Shown here: one piece after another, positions 1 to 7,051 of the stretch
Numbering within the stretch: position 1 is the stretch's first letter
Layout: each line of letters begins with the position of its first letter
Assembly (NCBI RefSeq): GCF_011801145.1
Contig: NZ_CP046172.1
Span: forward strand, 5,270,001-5,334,000
DNA from: Nocardia arthritidis
GTDB lineage: Bacteria > Actinomycetota > Actinomycetes > Mycobacteriales > Mycobacteriaceae
Length of the DNA: 64,000 nucleotides
Direction: 5' to 3'
Notes under the pieces: generated by a model
What the model was told of the DNA's origin: nothing
Databases searched by the model: none
What the model saw: the letters and a program-made list of their open reading frames with translations, nothing else
Position numbers and translations under genes: made by a program

Positions 1-570
1 CAATCCGATCAGCAGCGCCGTGGTGAAGACCGCAGGGATCGCCGCGAGACCGAGCATCCAGCGCCAACTGTGCGATCCGGCCAGCAGGTAGGCCGCCAGA
101 TATCCGATGACGATGCCGATCACCGTCGCCATCTGATAGGCGACGAGCAGCGCGCCGCGCACCCGCACAGGCGCGGCCTCCGCCACGAAAACCGGGACCA
201 CCACGACCGAGATACCGATCGTGATCCCGAGCGCCAGCCTGGCGGCCACCAACATGGGCAGCGCGGTCGAGAACGCGGACAGCAGCGCGAACGCCCCGTA
301 GGTCGCGGCGACCAGAACCATGGATCGCTTACGGCCGATCCGGTCGGCGAGCATGCCGCCGCCGATCGCGCCCGCGATCTCCCCGATCACCACCGCGGTG
401 GTCAGCAGCTCCTGCTGATGGGTGGTCAGGCCGAATTCGTCGGTGATGAACAGCAGCGCACCCGCGATATTGGACAGGTCGTAGCCGTAGATCACCCCGA
501 CGCTGGCGGCCGCGACCCCGACCAGCACGCCAAGCCGGGGCGCTGCCCGCAGCTCGTCAACGAACCGCAT
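1..570 (-). CDS. MFS sugar porter, N-terminal part (runs off the window)
   Basis: This is the first 190 codons of a major facilitator superfamily transporter that continues beyond base 1. It starts at an ATG ending at 570, with a GAGAGGCG ribosome site just upstream. The visible protein opens MRFVDELRAAPRLGVLVGVA and has about five hydrophobic segments. The loop between the second and third carries GGMLADRIGRKRS, the classic MFS D-R-x-G-R-K signature. A further motif, RLALGITIGISVVVVPVFVAE, resembles the sugar-porter family's RxxxGxGxG helix. Sugar or polyol import by proton symport is therefore likely, but the substrate is not readable. The gene diverges from a GntR regulator, with two operator-like palindromes in between, so it is probably that regulator's target. 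Confidence 0.85.
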   Translation of the reverse strand, partial: MRFVDELRAAPRLGVLVGVAAASVGVIYGYDLSNIAGALLFITDEFGLTTHQQELLTTAVVIGEIAGAIGGGMLADRIGRKRSMVLVAATYGAFALLSAFSTALPMLVAARLALGITIGISVVVVPVFVAEAAPVRVRGALLVAYQMATVIGIVIGYLAAYLLAGSHSWRWMLGLAAIPAVFTTALLIGL

Positions 571-602
571 ATCTTCGCCTCTCACCGTTGATCAGGGGAA
601 GG

Positions 603-650
603 AATTGGTGTACACCAATTTGTCGGACACGAGATTGGCATACACCAATT
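603..650. promoter_or_regulatory. Two GntR/HutC-type operator palindromes
   Basis: A perfect 18-base palindrome, AATTGGTGTACACCAATT, lies at 603-620. A second near-copy, ATTGGCATACACCAATT, lies at 634-650. Both sit between the divergent MFS porter (start 570) and the GntR regulator (start 689). HutC-subfamily GntR proteins typically bind GT-N-TA-N-AC cores, which fits GTGTACAC. I infer that the neighbouring regulator binds both copies and controls the porter and itself. Confidence 0.7.
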
Positions 651-688
651 CGACCGTCAAGCGGAGGGTTGAGCGGTAGGTTCTACGC

Positions 689-1417
689 ATGGGTAACGAC
701 ACCGGGGCCGCCCTGCGATCCACGCAGCCCCAGCCCCGCTATTACGACACCAAACTGGCCCTGCGCGAGCTCATCGGCACGATGCGGTCGTCGAGCCCGC
801 TCCCGCCGGAACGCACACTCGCCGAACAACTCGGCACGTCACGGACCACGCTGCGCAAAGCGCTCGCCGAACTCGCCGCCGAGGGGGTGCTGCGCCGGGT
901 ACAGGGCAGCGGCACCTTCGTCGCGCCGCCGAAGGTGGTGCACATCCGGCAGCTGACCTCGCTCACCGATGATCTGCAGGCCCGCGGCCAGCAGATCGGC
1001 TCCCAAATCCTGTCGCTGACGCGGGTGCCCGCCGACGAGACCGTCGCCGAACAACTCGCCATCGCCCCCGGCCGCCGGGTGCACCGCCTCGAGCGCCTGC
1101 GCTCGGTCGCGGATGAACCACTGGTCTTCGAAATCGCCTATCTTGCCGACCGATTGCCGAAGCTGGAACGGCATCTCACCGAGAAGGGTTCGCTCTATGC
1201 CACCCTGCGCGAGTGCTACGGCATCGAGGTGGCCGCGGTGGAGGACACCGTCGAAACCGCGCTCACCACACCCACCGAGGCGAATCTGCTGCACGTCGCG
1301 ACCGGATCGCCGATTCTGCTCGTCCACCGGCGCGCCTGCGATCCGGCCGGACGCCCGATCGAATGGACCCGTTCGGCCTTCCGCGGCGACCGATTCCGAT
1401 TCGTCGCCCGCGCCTGA
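689..1417 (+). CDS. GntR family regulator, HutC subfamily (UTRA domain)
   Basis: A 242-residue DNA-binding regulator. Residues about 20-85 form a GntR winged helix: the stretch with PERTLAEQLGTSRTTLRKAL followed by EGVLRRVQGSGTFVAPP is the family hallmark. Residues about 100-240 form a UTRA ligand-binding domain, recognisable from R-x-H-R-L-E-R-L-R, LRECYGIEV and the ending IEWTRSAFRGDRFRFVA. UTRA regulators usually sense a small metabolite such as a sugar phosphate or amino acid and release DNA on binding. The gene diverges from a sugar-type MFS porter with paired palindromes between them, so it most likely represses that porter. The effector cannot be named from sequence. Confidence 0.9.
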   Translation: MGNDTGAALRSTQPQPRYYDTKLALRELIGTMRSSSPLPPERTLAEQLGTSRTTLRKALAELAAEGVLRRVQGSGTFVAPPKVVHIRQLTSLTDDLQARGQQIGSQILSLTRVPADETVAEQLAIAPGRRVHRLERLRSVADEPLVFEIAYLADRLPKLERHLTEKGSLYATLRECYGIEVAAVEDTVETALTTPTEANLLHVATGSPILLVHRRACDPAGRPIEWTRSAFRGDRFRFVARA

Positions 1418-1479
1418 TCGGCGCCGTCGGCGAAGCCGTCCGCAGCCCACGCACGGCCGGAGCGTAATCCGTTGCGGCA

Positions 1480-2157
1480 TCAGGCATTTCGTGGTCTGAT
1501 CAGGCCGGATTCATATGCGAGCACGACGGCTTGGGCGCGGCTGCTGAGCTGAAGTTTCGTCATCGCGCGGTACAGGTGGGTTTTGACGGTGCCGTCGCTG
1601 ACGCTGAGGTGGCTGGCGATCTCGGTATTCGATATGCCGGTGCCGACCAGCCGGAGCACCTCGATCTCCCGGGTGGTCAGCGCGGCCAGATCCGGATGCG
1701 GTTGCCTGCGCAGGTCGGTCCGGTTCGCGAACTCCTCGATCAGCCGCCGGGTGACGGTCGGCGCGAGCAGTATGTCGCCCGCGGCGACCGCGTGGATCGC
1801 GGCCAGAACCTGTTCTGGCGAGGCGTCTTTCAGCAGAAATCCGGACGCGCCCGCACGCAGCGCGGTGTAGACGTATTCGTCGAGATCGTATGTGGTCAAG
1901 ATGAGTATCTGCGGCCGGTAGGTGGTCGCCGCGGCGAGGATGCGTTCGGTGGCGGTGATGCCGTCGGTGCCGGGCATGCGGATATCCATCAGGACCACAT
2001 CGGGTCGATGGGCCGCCGCCATGGCGATCGCCTCGTCACCGGTGGCGGCCTCGCCCGCCACCTCGAGTTGTGGGCTCGAGCGGATCAGCGCGGCCAGACC
2101 GCCACGGACGAGTGGCTGGTCGTCAACGACCAATACGCTGGTCACCCGACCGCCCAT
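1480..2157 (-). CDS. NarL/LuxR-family response regulator
   Basis: A 225-residue two-component regulator. The N-terminal receiver starts VLVVDDQPLVRGG and has the phospho-acceptor Asp in DVVLMDIRMPG, with a Lys in GFLLKDASPEQ. The C-terminal LuxR-type helix-turn-helix reads LTTREIEVLRLVGTGISNTE, followed by SVSDGTVKTH. The gene overlaps the 3' end of the upstream histidine kinase by about 35 bases, so the two are co-translated. Start could be the ATG at 2157 or the GTG at 2145. The pair resembles DesK/DesR or LiaS/LiaR-like systems by architecture, but the signal and regulon are unknown. Confidence 0.92.
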   Translation of the reverse strand: MGGRVTSVLVVDDQPLVRGGLAALIRSSPQLEVAGEAATGDEAIAMAAAHRPDVVLMDIRMPGTDGITATERILAAATTYRPQILILTTYDLDEYVYTALRAGASGFLLKDASPEQVLAAIHAVAAGDILLAPTVTRRLIEEFANRTDLRRQPHPDLAALTTREIEVLRLVGTGISNTEIASHLSVSDGTVKTHLYRAMTKLQLSSRAQAVVLAYESGLIRPRNA

Positions 2158-3421
2158 CGCCCGCGGACCGGGTGGTCCCCTCCGGTCCGCGGGCGACGGT
2201 CCCGGCGGACATCGGCAGCGTCAGCACAACTCCAAACCCCTTCTGCACCTGGGTATTTGCGGTGAGTGTACCGCCGTACAGCCTGGCTCGCTCCCGCATA
2301 CCGATCAGCCCGTGCCCCTGAGTGGCCGAATTCCCGCCCGGCACAGCGCCTCTGCCGTCGTCGACGATCCGTACCACCACCTCGGACGGGCGGAAATCGA
2401 CGGTCACGGCGGCGTGCGCGGCGCCCGCGTGTTTGAGCACGTTGGTGAGCGATTCCTGGACGACCCGATAGATGCACAGTTCGGCGCCCGAGGTCAGTTC
2501 GCGGACGGCCCCGGTGACGGCGAGGGTGGTCGGCACGCCCGCCGCGGTGATGCCGTCCACGAGCTCGCCGAGCCGATCGATGCCGGGCTCCACTTCGAGC
2601 AGTTTCGCGTTCGGTGGATGATCGGGGTCGAGACGGAGCAGGGTCAGCAGCCGCCGCATATCCTCCATGGCTTTTCCGCTGGCATCGCCGATGGCCTGTA
2701 CGGCGGTGTAGGCGGTGCCGGGATCGGTGTGGAAGACGTAGCGCGCCAGACCGGCCTGAATCGAGATCGCCGACATGTGGTGTGCCACAACATCGTGCAG
2801 TTCCCGTGCGAGCCGGACCCGCTCCTCGACGACCGCGCGACGGGCACGCTCGATTCGGTCCCGCTCCAGCTGCTCGGTCAATGCCGCCAGCCGTTCGTTG
2901 CGCTCGTCCAGCACCCGTTTCAGATTCCCCAACGCCCATGCGCCCGCACTGAACATCGGTGCGAGGGCCAGGATCAGCCACAGCGCGACCGCTCCGGTGA
3001 TCATTGCCGCGAAGATCTGGGTGGCGACGTGCAGTGCGGCCGCCGGGATCGACCTGGTCGGCCGGTAACGCGTGGCGACCGTGTACAGCGCCCATAACGA
3101 ACCCGAACCGTTCAACGCCTCCCAATATCCCGACGCCGCGAACAGCGACATACCGGCGCAACAGACCACCAGCGCCGTGATCGGCGCCCGGCGGCGCAGC
3201 ATCACCGGCAGATTCGCGACCGCGATGAAGGCGGCGCCGAGTACATCCAGCCGCAACGGCCCCGTCGCATAGTTACTGCCCGCCGCCAGCAACACCATCG
3301 CGGTGATGACGATCGACCCGCCGATATCGAGCAGCAATGGCGCCGCAGCCTTCCAACGCCGTCCCGGCGCCGCACCGCTCCACACCGGATCACCATATTC
3401 CGGCACCGGTCGCGCGGTCAT
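2123..3421 (-). CDS. Sensor histidine kinase (HisKA_3 type)
   Basis: A membrane kinase of 432 residues, partner of the response regulator immediately downstream. The N-terminal about 190 residues contain several hydrophobic segments with short loops and no obvious large external sensor domain. The dimerisation domain carries the phospho-accepting His in RLARELHDVVAHHMSAI. The HATPase domain follows, with VQESLTNVLKHAG (N box), IVDDGRGA (G1) and GLIGMRERARLYGG (G2). ATG at 3421 is preferred over an adjacent in-frame TTG at 3424. The few-loop sensor suggests that it reads a membrane-associated stimulus. This is inference. Confidence 0.92.
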   Translation of the reverse strand: MTARPVPEYGDPVWSGAAPGRRWKAAAPLLLDIGGSIVITAMVLLAAGSNYATGPLRLDVLGAAFIAVANLPVMLRRRAPITALVVCCAGMSLFAASGYWEALNGSGSLWALYTVATRYRPTRSIPAAALHVATQIFAAMITGAVALWLILALAPMFSAGAWALGNLKRVLDERNERLAALTEQLERDRIERARRAVVEERVRLARELHDVVAHHMSAISIQAGLARYVFHTDPGTAYTAVQAIGDASGKAMEDMRRLLTLLRLDPDHPPNAKLLEVEPGIDRLGELVDGITAAGVPTTLAVTGAVRELTSGAELCIYRVVQESLTNVLKHAGAAHAAVTVDFRPSEVVVRIVDDGRGAVPGGNSATQGHGLIGMRERARLYGGTLTANTQVQKGFGVVLTLPMSAGTVARGPEGTTRSAGDGRSGDQRIGR

Positions 3422-3509
3422 CAACCGACGGTGTGCTGCCGCCTACCACCACGGTTGACCCGGACTACCGAACCGGTTGCGCGGACCGATGGCGCAATAT
3501 GTGGGGTCT

Positions 3510-4526
3510 ATGTCGTTGACGCCATCGTCGGAGCTCGGAGATCCTGGAGGCGTGCAGCAGCGGCGGATCGTTTTCGTAGTCTTCGATCGATTCCAGTCGT
3601 TGGACCTCGTCGGACCGATGGAGGTCTTCGACGCGGCGAATCAACGCGCGGACCAGATCTACGATGTGCGCGTCATGGCGGCGCGGGCCGGGACGGTGCA
3701 GGCCAGCAACGGCCTGGGAATCATTGCCCCGCACGGGGTTCGGGATCTCCCGCCCGAGCGGATCGATACGGTCGTCGTGGTCGGCGGCTCCGGCGTGTAC
3801 CAGGCGGTCGACGAGACCGACCTCACGCGGTGGCTGCGGGCCGCATGCACCGGCGCCCGGCGCATCGCGTCGGTCTGCAGTGGCGCGTTTCTGCTCGCGG
3901 CGGCAGGACAGCTCGACGGCTGCCGGGTGACCACCCACTGGTCTCGGGCGCGGCAGCTGGCCGCCGAATATCCCAGGGTGCTCGTCGATCCCGATCCGAT
4001 CTTCATCAACAGCGGCAAGGTATGGACCTCGGCGGGCGTAACCGCGGGGATGGATCTCGCCCTGGCGTTGGTCGAGAACGACCTCGGCCACGAAGTGGCA
4101 CATGCGGTGGCGCGTCACCTGGTGCTGTTCCTGCGGCGCCCCGGAAACCAGTCCCAGTTCAGTGCGGCGTTGAGCACACCGCCCGCGACCAGCGACCCGA
4201 TCCGCATGGTCGTATCCAGAATTCACGCCCGCCCCGGCGACCGGCACCGCCTCGACGATCTCGCCCGCTACGCCGGGCTCAGCACGCGACATCTGCAACG
4301 GCGATTCACCGCCGAACTGGGTATCGCGCCGGCGGGCTATCTGGAGCGCGTACATCTGGAAGCCGCGCAGCGAGCGCTCACCGAAAGTGACGACCCCCTC
4401 GAAACCGTCGCGCGCCGTTGCGGATTCGGCACCGCCGAATCCATGCGCCGAACCTTCCACCGCCACCTGGGCATCGCCCCGTCCGATTACCGAGACCGGT
4501 TCTCTTCCAACACAACCCGGATCTGA
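3510..4526 (+). CDS. GlxA-type AraC regulator with DJ-1/PfpI domain
   Basis: A fusion regulator of about 338 residues. The N-terminal half is a class I glutamine-amidotransferase-like (DJ-1/PfpI) domain. It opens RIVFVVFDRFQSLDLVGPME and has the nucleophile-elbow Cys in SVCSGAFLLAAAG. The C-terminal about 100 residues form an AraC double helix-turn-helix: LDDLARYAGLSTRHLQRRF, then VARRCGFGTAESMRRTFHRH. Such GlxA-like proteins are transcription factors whose amidotransferase-like part senses a ligand. ATG 3510 was chosen; ATG 3489 and TTG 3477 are in-frame alternatives. The next gene encodes a free-standing paralog of the N-terminal domain, and the two likely act in one response. Confidence 0.9.
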   Translation: MSLTPSSELGDPGGVQQRRIVFVVFDRFQSLDLVGPMEVFDAANQRADQIYDVRVMAARAGTVQASNGLGIIAPHGVRDLPPERIDTVVVVGGSGVYQAVDETDLTRWLRAACTGARRIASVCSGAFLLAAAGQLDGCRVTTHWSRARQLAAEYPRVLVDPDPIFINSGKVWTSAGVTAGMDLALALVENDLGHEVAHAVARHLVLFLRRPGNQSQFSAALSTPPATSDPIRMVVSRIHARPGDRHRLDDLARYAGLSTRHLQRRFTAELGIAPAGYLERVHLEAAQRALTESDDPLETVARRCGFGTAESMRRTFHRHLGIAPSDYRDRFSSNTTRI

Positions 4527-4548
4527 TTCCGACAACCCTGGAGCAGCC

Positions 4549-5163
4549 ATGACCACATACGGACTATTGATCTTCGACAACGCCGAGGAACTCGATATCG
4601 TCGGCCCGTGGGAGGTGTTCACCGCCTCGGCGGCACAGCGCGGCGACGCCGATACCGCCGTGCTGATAGCCGAACAGCCGCAACCGATTCGCTGCGCGAA
4701 GGGGATGCGAATGATTCCCGATCACACCCTCGACGACCACCCGCCCCTGGACGTGGTCCTGGTCCCCGGTGGCGCCGCGGCCCGGGAAACCTTGCCGCAG
4801 AACAAGAATGTCATCGACTGGCTGGTCCAGACCTCGGCCACCGCCGCTTGGACCACCTCGGTGTGCACCGGCGCATTCCTGCTCCGCGCGGCCGGTCTCA
4901 CCCACGGTCGGCGCGTCGCCACCCACTGGGCCTACGAGGATCGGCTCGAAGCCCTCGGCGACCACACCGTCGTGCGCGACGCCCGCTACGTGGTCGACGG
5001 AAACCTGCTCACCAGCCAGGGCGTATCCGCGGGCATCGACAGCGCCCTGTGGCTGGTGGGAGCCCTGCACGGCCGCGACCACGCCCGCGCGGTCCGCCGC
5101 GTCCTCCAATACGAGCCCGCGCCGCCCTACCTCGCCGACGAACCACTGCCGACGCCCCGCTGA
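4549..5163 (+). CDS. DJ-1/PfpI family protein (isonitrile-hydratase-like)
   Basis: A 204-residue stand-alone DJ-1/PfpI domain. It begins MTTYGLLIFDNAEELDIVGP at an ATG preceded by GGAG with seven bases spacing. The nucleophile elbow reads SVCTGAFLLRAAGLTHG, and GGAAARE precedes it. It aligns along its length with the N-terminal half of the AraC-type regulator just upstream (for example CxGAFLL, VxTHW, SxGVxAGxDxAL), so the pair looks like a duplication of one fold into enzyme and sensor. Related enzymes hydrate isonitriles or remove glyoxal-type adducts. The substrate here is not determined. The 22-base gap after the regulator suggests one transcript. Confidence 0.82.
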   Translation: MTTYGLLIFDNAEELDIVGPWEVFTASAAQRGDADTAVLIAEQPQPIRCAKGMRMIPDHTLDDHPPLDVVLVPGGAAARETLPQNKNVIDWLVQTSATAAWTTSVCTGAFLLRAAGLTHGRRVATHWAYEDRLEALGDHTVVRDARYVVDGNLLTSQGVSAGIDSALWLVGALHGRDHARAVRRVLQYEPAPPYLADEPLPTPR

Positions 5164-5170
5164 CTCGACC

Positions 5171-6136
5171 TCAGACCAGCTCGGACTTGTAATAGATGCT
5201 GGCCACTCGCGCTCCCACTTGGCCCGAGGCGAATCCGAAGCACAAATGTGGTGCGCCGGAGTCGATTCGGATGGCCATGCCCTCCGGTTCGCGATAGTCC
5301 AGTGATTTGCCCGCTCGGCTGAGTTCGTGTTGGATCCGCTGTCCGGTGCGTAGGTCGACGCTGGTGATGTAGGTGTTGCCGGGTGCGGGATTCGAGTCGC
5401 TGTACGGGTCGCCGGACAGCAGGTAGAGGTAGTTTCCGTAGGTGGTGTGTCCTTGGAAGGTGCCGAGGCCGTCCGGTTGGGCGATGTCGTACAACCGCGT
5501 CGGCGAGCCCGCTTCGACGGCCGCCAGGTCGAACACCGCGTACCGGAAGGCGCCCGCCTGCTCATAGCGCATGGTCAGGTGGTTGGTCGAGGGATCGATC
5601 GCCGGGGTCGTCTTGATCGCGCCGGGGACCAGGGTGTACTTGGTGAGTTCCGCCGACGATGTGGTCAGCGTCGCGCCGTCGGCGAACTCGAATCTGGCGA
5701 TCCGGTTACCCTGGGTGACATCTCCGTCGCCGGGCGGCGCGGCATCGGTTTCCGTCCACAGATATGCGGACGACCCTGCGGGCTCCACCCCGATCTGGAC
5801 GCCGTGGCCGAAGCCCATCAGATACATATGCCCGAGGATCTCCCCGCTCATCGACAGCTTGGTCAGGCACATATCCCCCGCCGCGCCGGAACCCGAGCCG
5901 TTCTTCAACTGCACCGCGTAGATATGCCCGTTGTCGTTGTCGAATGCGAAGGACTGCAACACCGTTCGGTCGTGCAACGCCCGCTGCCGGATCAGCATCG
6001 CCGAAGGCGCGGTGAGCTCGAAGCGCCCGTCGACGGGCGCGGCATCCGAAAGTCCGCGATCCGCGACGGTCAGCGCGACCGTCGCCGCGCCCAACTTCAA
6101 CACTCCTCGGCGAGATATGGTCATCGACACGTCCAT
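5171..6136 (-). CDS. Tat-exported TagC-like beta-propeller protein
   Basis: A protein of about 321 residues with a twin-arginine export signal near its start: MTISRRGVLKLGAATVAL, followed by a hydrophobic run and an Ala-rich cleavage region. The mature part has phrases such as VLQSFAFDNDNGHIYAVQL, MYLMGFGHGVQIGVEPAG and GNRIARFEF. These are typical of actinobacterial proteins annotated as 'teichoic acid biosynthesis protein C', whose fold is the P68 RBP/TagC-like propeller. A carbohydrate-binding or cell-wall role outside the cytoplasm is plausible but unproven. ATG 6136 is used; ATG 6124 would also leave a complete signal peptide. It converges on the upstream DJ-1 gene with a seven-base gap. 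Confidence 0.75.
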   Translation of the reverse strand: MDVSMTISRRGVLKLGAATVALTVADRGLSDAAPVDGRFELTAPSAMLIRQRALHDRTVLQSFAFDNDNGHIYAVQLKNGSGSGAAGDMCLTKLSMSGEILGHMYLMGFGHGVQIGVEPAGSSAYLWTETDAAPPGDGDVTQGNRIARFEFADGATLTTSSAELTKYTLVPGAIKTTPAIDPSTNHLTMRYEQAGAFRYAVFDLAAVEAGSPTRLYDIAQPDGLGTFQGHTTYGNYLYLLSGDPYSDSNPAPGNTYITSVDLRTGQRIQHELSRAGKSLDYREPEGMAIRIDSGAPHLCFGFASGQVGARVASIYYKSELV

Positions 6137-6295
6137 TCGGAGAGGTTCGTTTCGCTGGCCGAACAAGTCGGATCATGCCCGCCCGCTCCCCGGCGCCACC
6201 ATCGTCAATCCGCCAACCCACCGCCCGATCACCTGGTCGAACGCACCAACCGGCCGCCGCGTTTGGCCGCTCGGTTCCCGGGGTATCGCGGCCCC

Positions 6296-7051
6296 GTGGC
6301 CCAACCCGCGGATGCTCGACTCGGTTTGCCGGCCGCCATCTCGGTGGCGCTGTTCGATCTAGACGGTGTGTTGACGAATACCGCAGTCGCGCATCGGCGC
6401 GCGTGGCGGGAGGTGTTCGACGGATTTCTGGCGCGCCGGTGCGGGGCCGGGTTCCAGCCGTTCACCGACGACGATTACCTACGGTACGTCGATGGGCGGC
6501 CGCGGGCGGACGGGGTCCGAGAGTTCCTGCGCTCCAGGAGTATTGCCCTACCGGAGGGCGAATCCGGTGACCCGCCCAGCGATTCGAGCGTGCAGGGTCT
6601 CGGTAACCGGAAGAATCGGCTGCTGCTTTCGATCATCGATCGCGAAGGCGTGCACGTGTATCCGGGTGCGGTGAAGTATTTGTCCGCGGTGCGCGCCGCG
6701 GGGCTGAAGATCGGCGTAGTGACCTCGTCGGCCAATGCGGTCGCCGTCTTGGCCGCCGCCGGTCTCACCCGATTCGTCGACGCGCGGATCGATGCGCAGG
6801 AGATCGCGCGGCGCGGACTGCGCGGCAAACCGGCGCCGGACGCGTTCCGCGCCTGCGCGGAAGCACTCGGCGTGCGACCGCCGCGAGCGGCGGTTTTCGA
6901 GGATGCCGTCGCCGGGGTCGCGGCGGGCCGGGCCGGGGATTTCGGCTTCGTGGTCGGCGTCGACCGAACCGGCGACGGTGCGCATGCCGAGGCGTTGCGC
7001 GCGGCCGGTGCGGATATGGTCGTCGCCGATCCGGCGGAGCTGGCGCGATGA
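6296..7051 (+). CDS. Beta-phosphoglucomutase-type HAD phosphatase/mutase
   Basis: A 251-residue HAD-superfamily enzyme, probably converting beta-glucose-1-phosphate to glucose-6-phosphate. All HAD motifs are visible. Motif I is ALFDLDGVLT, motif II is GVVTSSANA, the motif III Lys is in RGKPAPDAF and the metal-binding motif IV is AVFEDAVAGV. The cap has GNRKNRLL, a loop shared with beta-phosphoglucomutases fused to or paired with GH65 enzymes. The GTG at 6296 is the most likely start. Its stop overlaps the ATG of the GH65 gene (ATGA), so the two are translationally coupled and form a disaccharide phosphorolysis unit. Confidence 0.85.
   Translation: MAQPADARLGLPAAISVALFDLDGVLTNTAVAHRRAWREVFDGFLARRCGAGFQPFTDDDYLRYVDGRPRADGVREFLRSRSIALPEGESGDPPSDSSVQGLGNRKNRLLLSIIDREGVHVYPGAVKYLSAVRAAGLKIGVVTSSANAVAVLAAAGLTRFVDARIDAQEIARRGLRGKPAPDAFRACAEALGVRPPRAAVFEDAVAGVAAGRAGDFGFVVGVDRTGDGAHAEALRAAGADMVVADPAELAR

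Noticed and set aside
5447..6295. N-terminal extension of the beta-phosphoglucomutase frame
   Set aside because: It lies antisense to the TagC-like gene and is Arg/Gln/Asp-rich without HAD features. The protein starts near 6296.
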